A DNA stretch of 64,000 nucleotides from Liolophura sinensis (GCF_032854445.1 NC_088295.1:24975385-25039384); one strand, 5' to 3'; shown: positions 34,300 to 47,705, counted from the first letter of the stretch. The notes: generated by a model from the sequence alone, not told the origin. Numbers and translations: made by a program.

Positions 34300-35490
34300 A
34301 TAAAGTGGTAGTGAGATTGGAAGGGTGTGGAGGCAACGGGATAGTGATTGGAAGAGTGAGGCAGTAAAGTGGTAGTGAAATTGAAAGGGTGAGGCAGCAG
34401 AGTGGTAATGAGATTGAAAGGGGGAGGCAGCTAAGTGGTAATGAGATTGGAAGGATGTGGCGGTAAAGTGGTAGTGAGATTGGAAGGGTGTGGCGGTAAT
34501 GTGGTAGTGAGATTGGAAGGATGTGACGGTAAAGTGGTAGTGAGATTGGAAGGGTGTGGCGGTAATGTGGTAGTGAGACTGGAAGGGTGTGGCAGCTAAG
34601 TGGTAGTGAGATTGAAAGGTTGTGGCGGTAATGTGGTAGTGAGACTGGAAGGGTGTGGCGGTAATGTGGTAGTGAGATTGGAAGGGGGTGGCAGCTAAGT
34701 GGTAGTGAGATTGGAAGGGTGAGGCAGCTAAGTGGTAGTGAGACTGGAAGGATGTGGCGGTAAAGTGGTAGTGAGATTGGAAGGATGTGACGGTAAAGTG
34801 GTAGTGAGATTGGAAGGATGTGGCGGTAATGTGGTAGTGAGACTGGAAGGGTGTGGCAGCTAAGTGGTAGTGAGATTGAAAGGGTGTGGCGGTAATGTGG
34901 TAGTGAGACTGGAAGGGTGTGGCGGTAATGTGGTAGTGAGATTGGAAGGGGGTGGCAGCTAAGTGGTAGTGAGATTGGAAGGGTGAGGCAGCTAAGTGGT
35001 AGTGAGACTGGAAGGATGTGGCGGTAAAGTGGTAGTGAGATTGGAAGGATGTGACGGCAAAGCGGCAGTGAGACTGGAAGGATGTGGCGGTAAAGTGGTA
35101 GTGAGATTGGAAGGATGTGGCGGTAAAGTGGTAGTGAGATTGGAAGGGTGTGACGGCAAAGTGGTAATGAGATTGAAAGGGTGAGGCAGCTAAGTGGTAG
35201 TGAGATTGGAAGGATGTGGCGGCAAAGCGGTAGTGAGATTGAAAGGATTTGGGGGCAAAACAGTAGTGAGATTGGAAGGGTGTGGCGGTAATGAGATGGA
35301 AACGGTGAGGCGCCAAAGTAGTACTGACATTGGAAGGGTGAAGCGGCAAAATGGTAGTGAGATGAGAAGGATGAGGAGCAAAAGTGGTGGTGAGGCTGGA
35401 AAGGTCTGGCGGCAAAGTTGTGGTGAGACTGAAGGGGTGAGATGGCAAAGTGGTGGTGAGATTGGAGGGGTGAGACGGCAAAGTGGTAGT
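34300..35490. repeat. 33-bp minisatellite with 264-bp higher-order unit
   Basis: About 36 head-to-tail units of the type GTGGTAGTGAGATTGGAAGG followed by ATGTGGCGGTAAA, 33 bp each. Variant units (GACTGG, GGGGTGGCAGCTAAG, GTGACGGC) recur in the same order 264 bp apart (for example GAAGGGGGTGGCAGC at 34681 and 34945), so eight units form a higher-order repeat. Because 33 is divisible by three and the unit has few stops, long ORFs appear on both strands, including a 405-codon minus frame (34264-35481) reading FQSHYH..TATP repeats. I treat these as by-products. Confidence 0.95.
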
Positions 35491-38400
35491 GAGGAGATGT
35501 GAACTGACGATCTGTTGAGTCGCGGGATGCTGTCAGCAGGGATGTAGCTAATTGTGGTTTAAGGTACGGAGAGCTACTTGCTCGTGTTATGGAGGTTTGT
35601 AAAGCCAGTGGATCATTTTGTATTCGACATTTAAGTTACATTGTAAATGGAGGGAATACCGTTTCTGGACTCGTGTACTTAAAAATTATGCATGATTAAT
35701 TCTTTTGCTTCCATTTAACAAACACTATTGTTTTCTACGCCTTTTAGGATTTTTACGGGTCAAATTCCAATCAACTGTCTTTCGTAACGATTTTTTAAGT
35801 GTGTCAACATGTTATCGTCATAGTGGAGAAATTATTACTTGAGCTGCCTTCAATTTCATGCAACACTAACATATTAAAATCGTAATTTGGCTGCCATGAC
35901 AAATTCATAATTACCACTTCTCTCCAACAAATCAGCGGTAATAATTGAGCTTATAAATTGATTTTAAACATTTCCTTGGGGCTTTGGTGACACTTTGATA
36001 TTTTATCATGAGGGATAATTAAGTTTTGTGACTGTTGGAAGAATTGCCAATTATGTACAAGTTTCATAAAATCCGTTGTAAGTTAAACATTTGTATAATT
36101 GATGGCATTTCGGTGTATCCTGATCTGAAGCGGTATTTTTCATATTTAACTGGGGTCATTCAATTAGATTTGAGTTTTTGATTCGATTAAGGCTATACAC
36201 ACCAGAAGAATTATGACTAATAGTGACATTCGCTGTATTAGCATGTATACTATCTGTAATCGATTTTAGCAGCTCAAGTGTCTTTTTTTTATAAGAGCAT
36301 AAATACCATTGTGCGTGTAAACAAGCGGGGTATTTCCCTACTTTAATAATTGAAACACTGGGCCCATTGAGATGGTCCGGGTAGCCCTGGCTCGGTTGAC
36401 TTCTAATCATTAGTGAATGAAATGGTCTAGTTCCTTAAAGATCTAGGAAAAATGAAAATAAAAACCATGATTTGCGGGCAAGTTGGCTTTAAAATTACAG
36501 AAGATCTAACGCTTCAACTGAAAGGTGCTATTTTAGCTGCGTAAATTGATTACCTTTGACAGTCATTACCCATTCGCTGGGTTACGGCTAGCTCACTTTA
36601 TGATCATTTCTCTTCTTCGATGTTTCCGGAAGTAGTCGTAAACCCATAAACTAACGATCATAAATCCTCCTCACAAAACAGGAGCAAGCTCCATTGTTTG
36701 ACGTTAAAATATATTCCTACATCCCCAGAACGTAACAACCAACATTTCAACCTAGTCGATTTTAGGAAGTTTTGGTGAGACAAATGACATCAGTTTATGG
36801 TATTGTTTTATTTATTTTGTTATGATCATCCAATTTTTATTCAGATCATGGAGACACTCAAACAATTTTTTAAAATATATTAATATAGAGACGGAATAAA
36901 CAATTTAGCACTCAAGTACTATTTAAATGATTTTCATTACCGGAACAAATGTGGATCATGCGGAGCTTGAGGGGTACACAAAACAATAAGAAAGCCAAAC
37001 TTCAGTGCATCCTTATGTAAACAGCTTGGTCACATGTCAGGCTCAAAATAAGGACACGTTGCCGACTGTGACTTACAGCACAGCTAATAAACCGCGTAAT
37101 CCTGGAAGGAATTCTTAGTCTTCGTCTGTATGCCAGGATGGTTTAACAACTTGAGCTCTGGGGTCACCTTCTCAAACTTTCAGGGAGTGCCGCAAATAGA
37201 AAGGAAACTGACAACCGTCGAATGTAAACGTCAAGTAACGGCCGAGAAGACCCAATGCCCTAATGAGCTTAATTCTCATGCAGGAGCGTGTTTACCCATC
37301 TGTATAGTGGCTAGAGGGCCCAGGTGGTGGGCAAGCGTAAAGCCGTAGCTGTTAGAACCGGAATATGCACACTTAAAACCTTCGGTAACAGAAATCCAAG
37401 TGCTAAATCGATCTACTGCAGGATTGACAGTGAATGTTATACGACACGAAGGAAAGTATGCTAATAAGTTAAAACACATAACGTGGTGTTTCAATAAATG
37501 TCCAATGCTCGGTTTACATGTCATAATTTGACGCATCATTCAGACTAAAAAAAGACTTTAATTCAATGTTAATTTTTCAACGGTGTTTGCTATAAATCAT
37601 GTAAGCTCAATACACTTACGGAGAGGTCAATGGCTTTAGAGGGCTTTACACTCTTTCTGAAACTTCTAAATAAGATGGCCATCATTCAGGCAAAATGATG
37701 TGCTTTTCGTTCAACAAAAAAGACATCATGGCCAAAGTGTTGTTTGATTCTTGAATGCTTGAAGGGTATTTATGGGACGTCTATAGGAGAAAAACAAATT
37801 CCCACCCAACGTGTGATTCTTGAATGCAACGAATTGAATAATACTGGTGTTTAAGTATTGATTAGCGTGTCTTAAATTATACAATATTGTTGCGAACCCC
37901 GGCCTCTGGCTTTGATAGTGTAAATGTAGCATAGAGTTTTATGTGTTGTTGACAGATATTAGACAGGCATTTGTTGGCCTTACCGTGATTTATTTGGGCC
38001 AGTCAGTGCAAGTTTGAAAGGCCTTATTTCTAACTCGACGCCGAATGTCTGCTTTATGTGCACTCGGTTACGTTCATACTGTTGATGTTCGGCGGCGTGT
38101 GGTTGAAAATTTGTGACCGGCTCTCCAGATTCTATTACGGCATGTAATAAACTGGCTGAAAATGTGGATCCTGGATGTCTCCATAGCAGCTGTTGTAGTC
38201 GTGAACAGATAAGACTATGTATCCCCTAAATAATAAAAAAGCTCCGTACTTTCACTGCTCCTTTAAAGTGGTTTAAGCTTATTCTTCAAATAATAGCACC
38301 TCTCCGGGTAAGAAAAAAATTGCAACCACACAAAACATAAAAGACTGAGTAGAATAAAATTTGTGTGATAGATTATGAATTTTAATGATATATTATGGGG

Positions 38401-38780
38401 ATGATTTATTGATAATAATATTTGCATCTGTGTATAGGCTTACGCTACTGTTATTGATGAACTTTTGATCTTTTATTTATATCCTGTTAAAATATGCAGT
38501 CGTTATGTATATAAGAAATTGAATATATCTAGGCTTAATAACTGGGGTAAGCTAGCAGCATAATGCCGGACAGAACGTTACTGTGCATTAAAGTTTGCTG
38601 AATTTTCAAAACGTTTGAACGAATAAGATTATACAACTGCATCCTATAGTAATATTCGTTATAGGCAACGTTGGAAAACGCATTCACAGAATAAATTACG
38701 CGTTACATAAAGTACATGGACCACGTGACGCTTTTGGCACCTGGTTAGTATATTCAACGACTTTAACGAGCCATTGCAAA
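35491..38780. other. Unassigned AT-rich intergenic DNA
   Basis: About 3.3 kb without a recognised gene. Short ORFs near 36156, 37130, 37276 and 37726 are featureless. GTGATTCTTGAATGC-like words repeat about 70 bp apart near 37745 and 37812. Confidence 0.45.
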
Positions 38781-38849
38781 TGTTTACCTATTCAGTCTTA
38801 AAACCAACGCAATTAGGCGGTTGATATGCTTGCCGCAGAATTAGCTCAA

Positions 38850-39650
38850 CAGAAGATTGCGAGGCGGATGCAGTGTCACAGGAATACCATAGCAGCGCTC
38901 GACCAACGCCAGAGAAGTTTTTAGGACGTAAGAGATTGTCCGCGCCCGAACGTCCACGAGTAACGACACCTGAGCAAGATCGGTGGATTCGTTTGACACG
39001 CCTCAGAAACAGACGTCAAATAGCCATAGAAACTGCTCGAATCATTCAAGACCATAGTCTCATAAACTCACAAACAGTAAGAAATAATCTGCGGGAGTTT
39101 AAGTTGCGCGCACGTCGTTCTGCAATATGTCCGTCGTTGACGCCACACTGGTGGCGAAATAAACTGCTTACGGACGAATCACGTTTCCCATTCATATAGG
39201 CGCCAACGCGTGTATCGTCGTCTTGGTGAGGTGATGGTGTGGGAAGGTTTCACATTTCGCCACCGTTCTCTTGTTGTTGTTGAAAATATCTTGAATCCTG
39301 CAGCTTTCCTGTTCGGGTGTTACTCAGGTGACGAGAGCATTTATGTATGCGAACATATTTCATGCGAAACCATGGCCTGAAATTTCACCTGATAAGCACC
39401 TATTGAGAGCATTCAGTACGAAATAGACCGACGCTTGAGACGGCAGCGACGCCAGCACCGAGACCTCGATGCACTGGCTACAGACCTAAACAGGATCTGG
39501 GTGGAAATTCCGCATGCATTCCTTGCTCATCTGGTAACTTCAATGAGGCGCATAGAAACCATCGGAGTTTCGTGGTGGACACTACCTGTTACTGACCTTG
39601 TCAGTTGTGATTTTAACAAATTCATCCGTCATTGACCTTGAAGAGACGTT
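38850..39650 (+). pseudogene. Tc1-like (Tc1/mariner) transposase relic
   Basis: An autonomous Tc1-like element encodes a helix-turn-helix DDE transposase of about 340 residues. Here the first part (38873-39199) reads PERPRVTTPEQDRWIRLTRL, then SQTVRNNLREFKLRARR (the second HTH) and LLTDESRF with the first catalytic Asp at 39173-39175. A stop follows at once. VMVWEGFTF is legible near 39233 in another frame. The middle, where the second catalytic Asp should lie, is deleted or unrecognisable. A degraded SPDKHLL near 39390 stands where the catalytic Glu region is expected, and 39435-39635 gives the C-terminal RRQRRQHRDLDALATDLNR helix. I could not define terminal inverted repeats. This is a long-dead copy. 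Confidence 0.85.
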
Positions 39651-39710
39651 AGCAGCGTGACTTGATTAACCATTTGTGTCTGGTCATTGGCAACAGGTTT
39701 TTCTTCAACA

Positions 39711-39740
39711 ATAAAAAAAATAAAAAATAAATAAAAAGAC
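39711..39740 (+). repeat. A-rich simple repeat
   Basis: AATAAAAAAAATAAAAAATAAATAAAAAG, about 60 bp beyond the last legible transposase codon. It may be an insertion-associated A tract or simple sequence. Confidence 0.7.
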
Positions 39741-42700
39741 AGCATGTGTTTTAAAATGGAAGAACAATATATTTATATCCGTGCACGGTTACTTTGTTGA
39801 GCAAGGCTATACAAAAACACATTTCTTCAACCAGTGAGGTGGGCATACACATCAAGATCTTCAGCTCTGATGCCTTGGTTTTAATATTCTTTTCCACAAT
39901 GTCCAGTCGCACACTGTAATAAACTCACTTCTGTGGTAAGAAGGGCTGACATGGCTCAATAGGTTCAAACGTTTATATGCTCTTCTTGCGTATATATGTG
40001 TAGCCCGCAGTACAATATAATCAAACAGAATAACTGCGTTTTACCTGTTCATTATAATGTGTGAGCGGAAAAAATAAACATCAATGGTCTATTGTGCGCA
40101 CTACAACCCGTGTTTTTTGCATATCACAACGGCCATCACAACCGCCTTGGAGGTTTTTTCCTCGTTTAACAGACGACTTGACAATAGGAATAGTTACGAT
40201 GAAATAATATGGGTTTTTTTCTTGGTTTGTGGCAATGTGGTGTATTGTATAAACGATATGTTGATTCATATATAAGTAAGGTAAATAGGGATCCAGGGCT
40301 TATGCATATTAAGCACGAATAAATAGTAATAGCTTAGAAATGCCTTGATGGGGCTTGAAGCCATGGCGCGCTATACATTACGAATTCATAAACGGAATGT
40401 CAATAAGCTACTGAAGCATGTCAGATAAAGCACTCTTATTTCATTTTCAGGAAATGTCCGGTAAAAACAACGTAGCATTAAAACACACACAATGTAATGC
40501 TTTTTCATTCAAGATATCAGATGGATTGGAAATGATGAAAAATCTCTGTGGAAAACATGGAAACGTCGTTAGTTTCTACTATGGGGGAAACGAAAAATAT
40601 TTAAAACGCCTATACTTTTAGAGAATAAAACTGTCGCAAATAATTTACGTCTACAGTGGTATATATGTAAATGATATTATACTGGCGAAGACAATAATGA
40701 AACACCCAACGTTCATGCAAACATGCAAATAAATAATAAAACAAGACGACGTTTACATGAGCATGTAATCCAACATATATAGCTTACGCATTTAGAGACA
40801 TAAGAGCTTTTTAAGTGCTTTGTATGCGATAATTCGGTTAGGTATAACGTGATATTTAAAACAACAGGATATAAAAACGATGAAGTATTATTATGCAGAC
40901 TTATTTTGACAAATATATATATAAAAAAGTCTCTAGATGCCTTTAGAACTAACTTTATTTTGATAACGGTCAATGAGCAGGGGCCAACAATTGGGCCGTT
41001 TTAGTGGTTTATTTTCAAAGAGATCTATGGTTATATTATCTCGCAGATATCCGATATGGAATCAAGGAAGGAAGTTTCATGTTGCTTTCGTTTCTGGCTT
41101 TGATTTTCTGACTTCCTGGTCAGAAGTTCTTTGTGGGTATCACGCAGGATAACATTTATTCCAGTTACGTTGTTATCAGTACACGGAAATTGGCCAGACG
41201 GCGTCTTTACTGCGACAACCATGTTCCTCTTGGTTAATCATACTGGCTTCGTGATCTCAAGTACAATCGATTCCAACCAGAACATTCTCCTATATTTTTT
41301 TATGTAAACATTCTTCGAAATAAACCAGTGTTTGGACAGTGGCCTGCAATGATGTATCGTGGGGATTGCATAACGTACATGCGCTGTAATTCACCATCTA
41401 TCGCCGGGAAAACGTGTAAATGCGTGGACTGCAAAGCCAAGTAAATAGTCAGTCCGATGCCTAATTTGCTGTCTATTTGTCATTGGCAACGCCTAAAGTC
41501 AGTTGAGAAAAGGCACTTTTGATGTACCCGCATGGTGTACCTAAATGGGTGTCTAATAGTTCAGTGCACACACAGATACCGATCTGTCCTCATTTGCTGT
41601 GCAATACCGCCTTTATATCTCCGCAAAAGTGAAATGAACTGGAATCGTTCATCTTTTGAGTTGGCACACATGTAGTTTTCTTAGCATCGTAAAACAAGTC
41701 CATTGGACAGAACAGTATCTGGACATCTGCAAGTAATATACCTCACTCAAAGTGTAGCATTTTTATCCATATGCTCTCTCCCTTTATCGATTTGCTCGAA
41801 GAAACAACTGCTCATCATTTATTTCATTGTTCCTTTAGTGACTACGGCTGTGGAGAGTCGCAATTACTATTCCATGCTGCTCAGAATAAAGGATAAATGA
41901 CCATCGACTTTGCAGTCAATTTCCTCAGTTCCATTTCTTTTCCTTGTATTATGCATCTTAAGCGAACCGTAAAAATGACATTTAGGAAAACCTTTCCGCG
42001 CAGTCGTCATCAATTTCAAGCATTAATGGTTCAGACGCCAAAGAAATGTGACTTAATTACGACAGGTGGAACCCACTACTATAGTTTCAGGTGCAGTTAG
42101 TAGTTGGATAGGATGGTTACCTGGATTAAAACCTCACCATAAGCTTATGTTCTCTGAAGAATACACTAAGGATACTGTATCAAGAAAGATGAAAACGTAA
42201 TCAAGAATTATGTACCTCATGTAACTTAAAAGACATACTTGATGATCACATCGCCCGCTTCCAAATATCTTCAGAAAATAATACTTTAGGAAGTGAATGA
42301 ACGCTGCCTTATGTAATAATTCGGTTTCTCTTTTTATTGTGTTTATCAACTTAAAATCATAGTACACAGAGAGAGAATTATTGAAATGATATTTATAATT
42401 TCGCAAAGAAGTGTGTTCAGTCACTGCCCAATGAGCAATTAATTAGGTGTTGAAATCATTAACATTTCCATGGACATTTTCGGGACAAGAAATAAGTCGT
42501 GAAACCATCAAATATCACGGACAGGTTAAGGAGGTAATGGATCGAGCGACGCGTAGGATTTGGAACATTTTTGTCGTATATCTTTGGATATCTTTTCAGA
42601 TGGTTTAGTTCTCTGATACCAATGTCATCGCACCTAGTGCTCAAGCACACCGCGCATACAACCAAGTGTGCTAAACGTAATCAATAACCACTAATATATA

Positions 42701-44635
42701 CTCGGGCTATCTTCATTTGCCGTTCTGTATTTTTGTAACTACCAGTGTTGCATTCTATTGGTTGCTAAAATGTTTTCAGTAGTTTACAGATGGGATCGCT
42801 AGTTACATTAGTGTTTATCCTGGCCTATTCTTACTTACCATTTCTCACCAGCACTTTTGGCGTCAGACAAAGGCTTGGACAGTTCATCACTAGTCCAATA
42901 CTTACCAATGTGTCTCCTACACGTAATCAGCCCTTGTATACAATACTATACGTCTGCACCTACCGGCGAGACAAACCCAATGTCCGGCTTGATACGTGCT
43001 TTGACGGGCATCAATTTCGAAACAAGTGGAGGCAAAATTGGCTAGGATAACGTCTATGAAATGGTGAAGGTTATCCAAGGAAGAGCATGAGCATTATCGG
43101 TGGTGTTCCACGGTTACTCACTCTTAATTTGGTTTCACGTTTGAGATGATACGTAATTTAGGAGAGAATGCGTTTCCCCTCAAAAAATGGGCTAAGAAAG
43201 AGTGAAAGACGTCAGTGGTTGCTTGGTTGAAGTCTTCGGGCCGGTGACCGAGGTGAACTACTCTCCCTCGAGGAATCGAGGAGCTCTCAGCCAGTAACGC
43301 CCGTGGGAATCACAAGGTAAATCATCCTGGTAATTAAGTTATTGACGCCGTCTCCATAAATCCGACGCTAATTCTCTTATGATTCTGCAATCAAAAAGCA
43401 TTTTAGGGAAATGGGGATTTTGTTGATCTTTTTATGGAGTTTATCGGTGGAAGTAGTAACAGTATCGTAAGTATTGGTACGAGTGCCAGTGATCCGAAAT
43501 AGAGAAGACTGGGGGACGTTTGCCTCCCGCAGTCTCGGCAAGTCTTAAAGTCGTTTATTCCGGATAAAAGATGCGAAATAGGAGTGAGGTAGAATTATTT
43601 AGAGCAAACTCAACCCAAAAGCCACCATTAGTCGCATTACTTGTTCCATTAGCATTGTGCCAAGGTGCGATTAAACTGTTATTAACGTACGGATGAGCGA
43701 AAATTGCCTTGTCGCAGCACAACGTACCTGAGGTCTTCCCTCGAGAACTTCTTCGCTGCGTGATTGTTCCCTCCGTAGCCGCTCGGATGCAATTCAACAA
43801 AGAGGATCTAACGTGGCTTGATCTTGTTTATTTACGTTTGGAGCGTCTTACAAATTAAATCTTCGGAGACAATGAGAAAGGTGCCCTGTCTATCTGCAGG
43901 CGAATATCTAAATGAACAATGTATCTCCTAATTAAATTAATTTTTTCTTCTGATTCTTTTCCATCAAAATCAACGTCTTCAGTTCAGTTCCCTGGTACAA
44001 CATAAGGCTTCACAGAAAATGCCAGTGCCTAAAAACGGTCTCGGCACCTTGGTATTTTGCCATTTTAACAGCTTCTCTCAAGTTAATTACATCTTTTTTC
44101 CGGGGCTTACCCTCTCATCTTCCAAACCCATGGTGGCCGTTTTCCTGATTGAACTTTAGCGGTTCTAATGCACTTAAGCACTGATCTATATATGAACTTC
44201 AACAGGAACTGTATGTTTTTTTCTTTAAGCCAAGGAGTGTAAACACCAACTTAAGACTCTTGGCTAAGCAACACTGATGAAAGATACGTCTCCGAGGGCT
44301 TTAGGAGTCTGTAATCCCCTGTTCCCCAACTCTTTGTGTCTTTGCCTCACACACCCAACTTGCCATTTACCTCGTTTAATTCTTTAAGAGAAATGCTCTT
44401 TTCCTCCATGGAGAGTTACTTTTTATCTCCTCTGAAATATTAATGTATAAAACTTGGCATTAATTTTGTAACTCAACCAGAATGGCAATTCTTCAGACAC
44501 ATTGATTTACTCCGTATACAAGGTCTGAGAGGACACCAATAAACAAAAACATTCTTTCCTAAATCTGACAACAAGTTTAAGAAGCCAATAACTTGTCGAG
44601 ACAATTATTATCACGAATCATTTATTAAACAGACA
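39741..44635. other. Unassigned intergenic DNA, about 4.9 kb
   Basis: No gene recognised. ORFs such as 42134-42424 (minus) and 42790-43050 (plus) lack family features. The interval 43200-44450 appears less AT-rich than its surroundings and is free of recognisable repeats, a pattern that sometimes marks conserved regulatory DNA; this is only an impression. Confidence 0.35.
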
Positions 44636-44637
44636 AT

Positions 44638-44900
44638 ATTTATTTATTTATTTTGTTTCACTGGTGTTTTATTCTCTACTTACGCCACTTAATAAATGAT
44701 GGCGGTCAGGTTTTGTTGTTGCTTTTGATGTAAAACAGAACAGAGCCCGTAGGAACCGTCCCAACTAGCTAGGTACCTTACAAGTCTCATGACAAAGGCT
44801 GATGCTGAATCAGCGCCTGATGGATTCCAACACGCGATCTCACCGGTCAAGGACCAGTAGTCTAACCGTGGCAGTCTAGACGACTCAACTAGCAACTGGC
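44638..44900 (-). mobile_element. SINE family C (family A-like tail, different head)
   Basis: The plus strand begins with TATTTATTTATTTTGTTTCA and CTGGTGTTTTATTCTCTACT, the same tail layout as family A. The right half differs: its reverse complement reads GGTCCTTGACCGGTGAG and GTGTTGGAATCC, a B-box-like element, and resembles the head at 54315-54545 rather than family A. A TTTTGTTGTTGCTTTTGATG insertion or divergence interrupts the body. Confidence 0.7.
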
Positions 44901-45235
44901 TTTGTTGTCTTGTATCAACAGTCTGGTGTACGATTTATGTCGGGTTGTCTGTCGATGGAGTTTTGCGAAATACACTGTACTGTCTTATTACCAGGCATGA
45001 TCCCGGTTTTAACAAGGAACATCGTCCATGCCAACATGTAGTAATCTCGAACATCATAGCCAGACTAAACTTGCCTGACGCAGCATAGCGACAGTTTTAA
45101 AAGCCTTCATGTTGTTATTTATTTCATTTAGCTTATAAGGCTAAACTTTTGTAATGTGTCGGCTGTCTTAGAACTAAGGTGGCTGATAGCGGCTATTTTT
45201 ACCGCACCATCCCCTCCCCAGCGAAGGCACGCGAC

Positions 45236-45262
45236 CTCCGCTCATAAGCAGAATGAGCGGAG
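45236..45262. repeat. Perfect 10-bp stem hairpin
   Basis: CTCCGCTCAT and ATGAGCGGAG are perfect arms around a 7-base loop, AAGCAGA. The surrounding 45190-45270 is unusually GC-rich for this window. It could be a structured RNA element, a protein-binding dyad or chance. Confidence 0.5.
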
Positions 45263-47680
45263 CTTATAAGTCTTTAAAGTGAATGTCTGCCACCATACAT
45301 ACATAGAAAATACAGGACACAGGACACAGTTAGCACAGGAAAATATGTAAAAAATTCTATAAAGTTTTGAAAGCCGAGAAGATGAAGTTCATCATTGGGG
45401 ATATAGCCCTGATGGACAATTCACTCCGAGTAGCCATGTTGTAGAAGCCCTTATGAACTTGGCCAATCACAACCACTGCAATCGTCACGTGATAACTGCT
45501 TAATACTCTTTGGCTGGGTTTTTTTGGCTGTCGCGTCAAAAAACCTATTAATTCTCGACTGTAAGTGTGGTTTCTTATAGTGGATAGACTCATATCGATG
45601 CAACAAATGATTTTTGCGGTTAGTTAAAGTGTTAAACTGGTGCATTTTGAGCCACACATTTATGAGCAGGGAACTGAGAAAGGCTGCCCGTGTCACAATG
45701 TTGGGCAGGATACAGCAGTAACTTGTCAGGGTGAGCTGGCAAGAAAACGACCTCGGGAGAGTCATTGCTTGAAGAAAAATATTGTGACGTTGCATTATTT
45801 TCCTTAGCAAAGTCAGATTTATTACGAAAATAATGAGGGGGTCTGTTATCAATTAGAATGTCCTGCTATTTTTGGTAAATTCCCTCACGGAGGTAGAATA
45901 GATTCTATCACCATGATTCCAGTAGTCAGTCCAGCCAGCTAGGCCAAATGCTTACACCCATTCAGGACAAGGACGAAAAGGACCGCTAAAACACGACCCT
46001 TGTGTCCACGAACATCGCCCTGACCGAGAGTCAAACTAAAGGAAACATCCGCCATTTGAACATGTAACAGAGGGTTGGGTATCAGTCGTATTTGTGCTTT
46101 CTCACTATCACTTTATTTAATACAGATGGTACAGGAAAGCTCCTCGGTTTTGTGACGTCACTCTAGATAGCTATAACATGGAAAATGGCGTCACCAAATA
46201 AGTGGCTAGGTACAGCCGATTGCTTTCTATGTACTTTGTTCATGAGCGGTGTAGAATATTTTAAATATTTTTAGAACATTTCTGAAATACAACTTTATTA
46301 ATTACTTCAGCTTTAGTGGCTGACTTTAGGTTCACTTTAATTATTCTCACTTTCACTAATAACTGTCGTTCTTGTTAAAGGTTAACTAAATCCTAAGTTG
46401 CCACCATGCTTAGTGTTGTCTGCCATTAGAAAATTTGCTCACACTCGCCACTCTAGTTTCAAATGTGCTAACATTTATTTCACTTACACGACGCCAGAGG
46501 GATTTATGTGTGAAATATCCAGCAGTGCACAGGGAAAACAAGCTAAACTGTCAATTGTCCGACAACAAAACCTAGAAATTCCCGATTCAACAATCGACTT
46601 TAAGTCACTAGGGAGTTTTCCTAACTTGTTTAAACACGATTTTTTTTCTCTTGCAAATAGTGATGTTTATTGTCAAGGTAATAATCTCTCAACCTGTCTT
46701 AAGAATTTCAGTGCGGAATGAGGTAAATTAGAATTTATAGGTAAGTTTTTCGTTAAAAAAAGGGTTAAAACAAAAGCGAACCTTCCATGTTTCTCTTTTG
46801 CATTTTAGGACAAACAAGTAAGAATGCTGAATACTTATATATAAGGAAGTGGAAAAGGTTGAAGGTTGAACTTGATATTTCAATTAAGGAATCGTCATAC
46901 TCAGGAATTATACTTATCCCATTGCCTACTTAAGTTCAGTTATTAAGTTATTTTATTTTAAAAAATTGAAATGCATTCTTTATTAGTTTCCAAAAGATTC
47001 ATTACTGTGTCATCGTAAAATAATATTTACGAGATTGTGATTTCATTGAGGTTTGAATAAACCTGCTAATATGCTGATCATAGAATTAAGTCAGTAGCCA
47101 TATTTTGTTTGACACACATTATTTACCTATGCAATGGCATTTTAATGACATTTTGCAACTGCTTGGGATTATCTTTTACAAACTATTTTTCCCTGCACAG
47201 TATCCATAGCAGTTGATTTCAAACAGAAATATTCTCCCTTGAAGAAAAGGACATTATTCCCGAGGCTATAAAACTGATACGCGATGGGGAAGATGATTGG
47301 TTCTGAAATCGTTTGTTCAAGAATCCAATGCTTTGTGCCACCTTAGGCTACAAACACATATTTCTTAAGCTCCATTTTGTTACCTTAGCAATTGTTTCGT
47401 ATGCCAAAGACAATATAACCGTTATGGGTGTTTATGTTGTATTCCATTGCGTCAATTTCTACTTTAAATTGCCTGACATCGAGTGGAAATTGGCTTCATC
47501 GTGCTGCTCACATAATGCGTTCATGTGTTGTTGCATTGGTTTTCCGTTTAAATCTCACTGTGTCTTCAAAGACGGCCTTGCACACGACTTACCCAACTGG
47601 TTTTCCTTTCAAGTAATTCTTAACCTCCGGCTGCCAAGTGCTGGACCCATCGCTCAGCGGAGGATCCTTGATCCTGGACC
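45263..47680. other. Unassigned intergenic DNA
   Basis: No gene supported. The 133-codon minus ORF at 45451-45852 and the plus ORFs at 46398-46721 and 47313-47693 have no recognisable domain, signal or repeat structure. Confidence 0.4.
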
Positions 47681-47686
47681 AGCTGT

Positions 47687-47705
47687 CATGTGATTGAGTC
47701 ACATG
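47687..47705. repeat. CATGTGA dyad with E-box cores
   Basis: CATGTGA, a 5-base TTGAG spacer and TCACATG form a perfect 7-bp inverted repeat. Each arm overlaps a CANNTG E-box-type core. Possibly a bHLH-type binding site; untested. Confidence 0.4.

Noticed and set aside
34264-35481. 405-codon minus ORF with HYH/TAT repeats as a real protein
   Set aside because: It is created entirely by a 33-bp minisatellite; both strands and several frames are open, and the repeat phase changes inside it.
34300-35490. CRISPR-like array
   Set aside because: Units are contiguous with no unique spacers, and the context is eukaryotic; it is a minisatellite.
45451-45852. 133-codon minus ORF as a gene
   Set aside because: No domain, signal, repeat or duplicate supports it, and its length is not exceptional for 64 kb in six frames.
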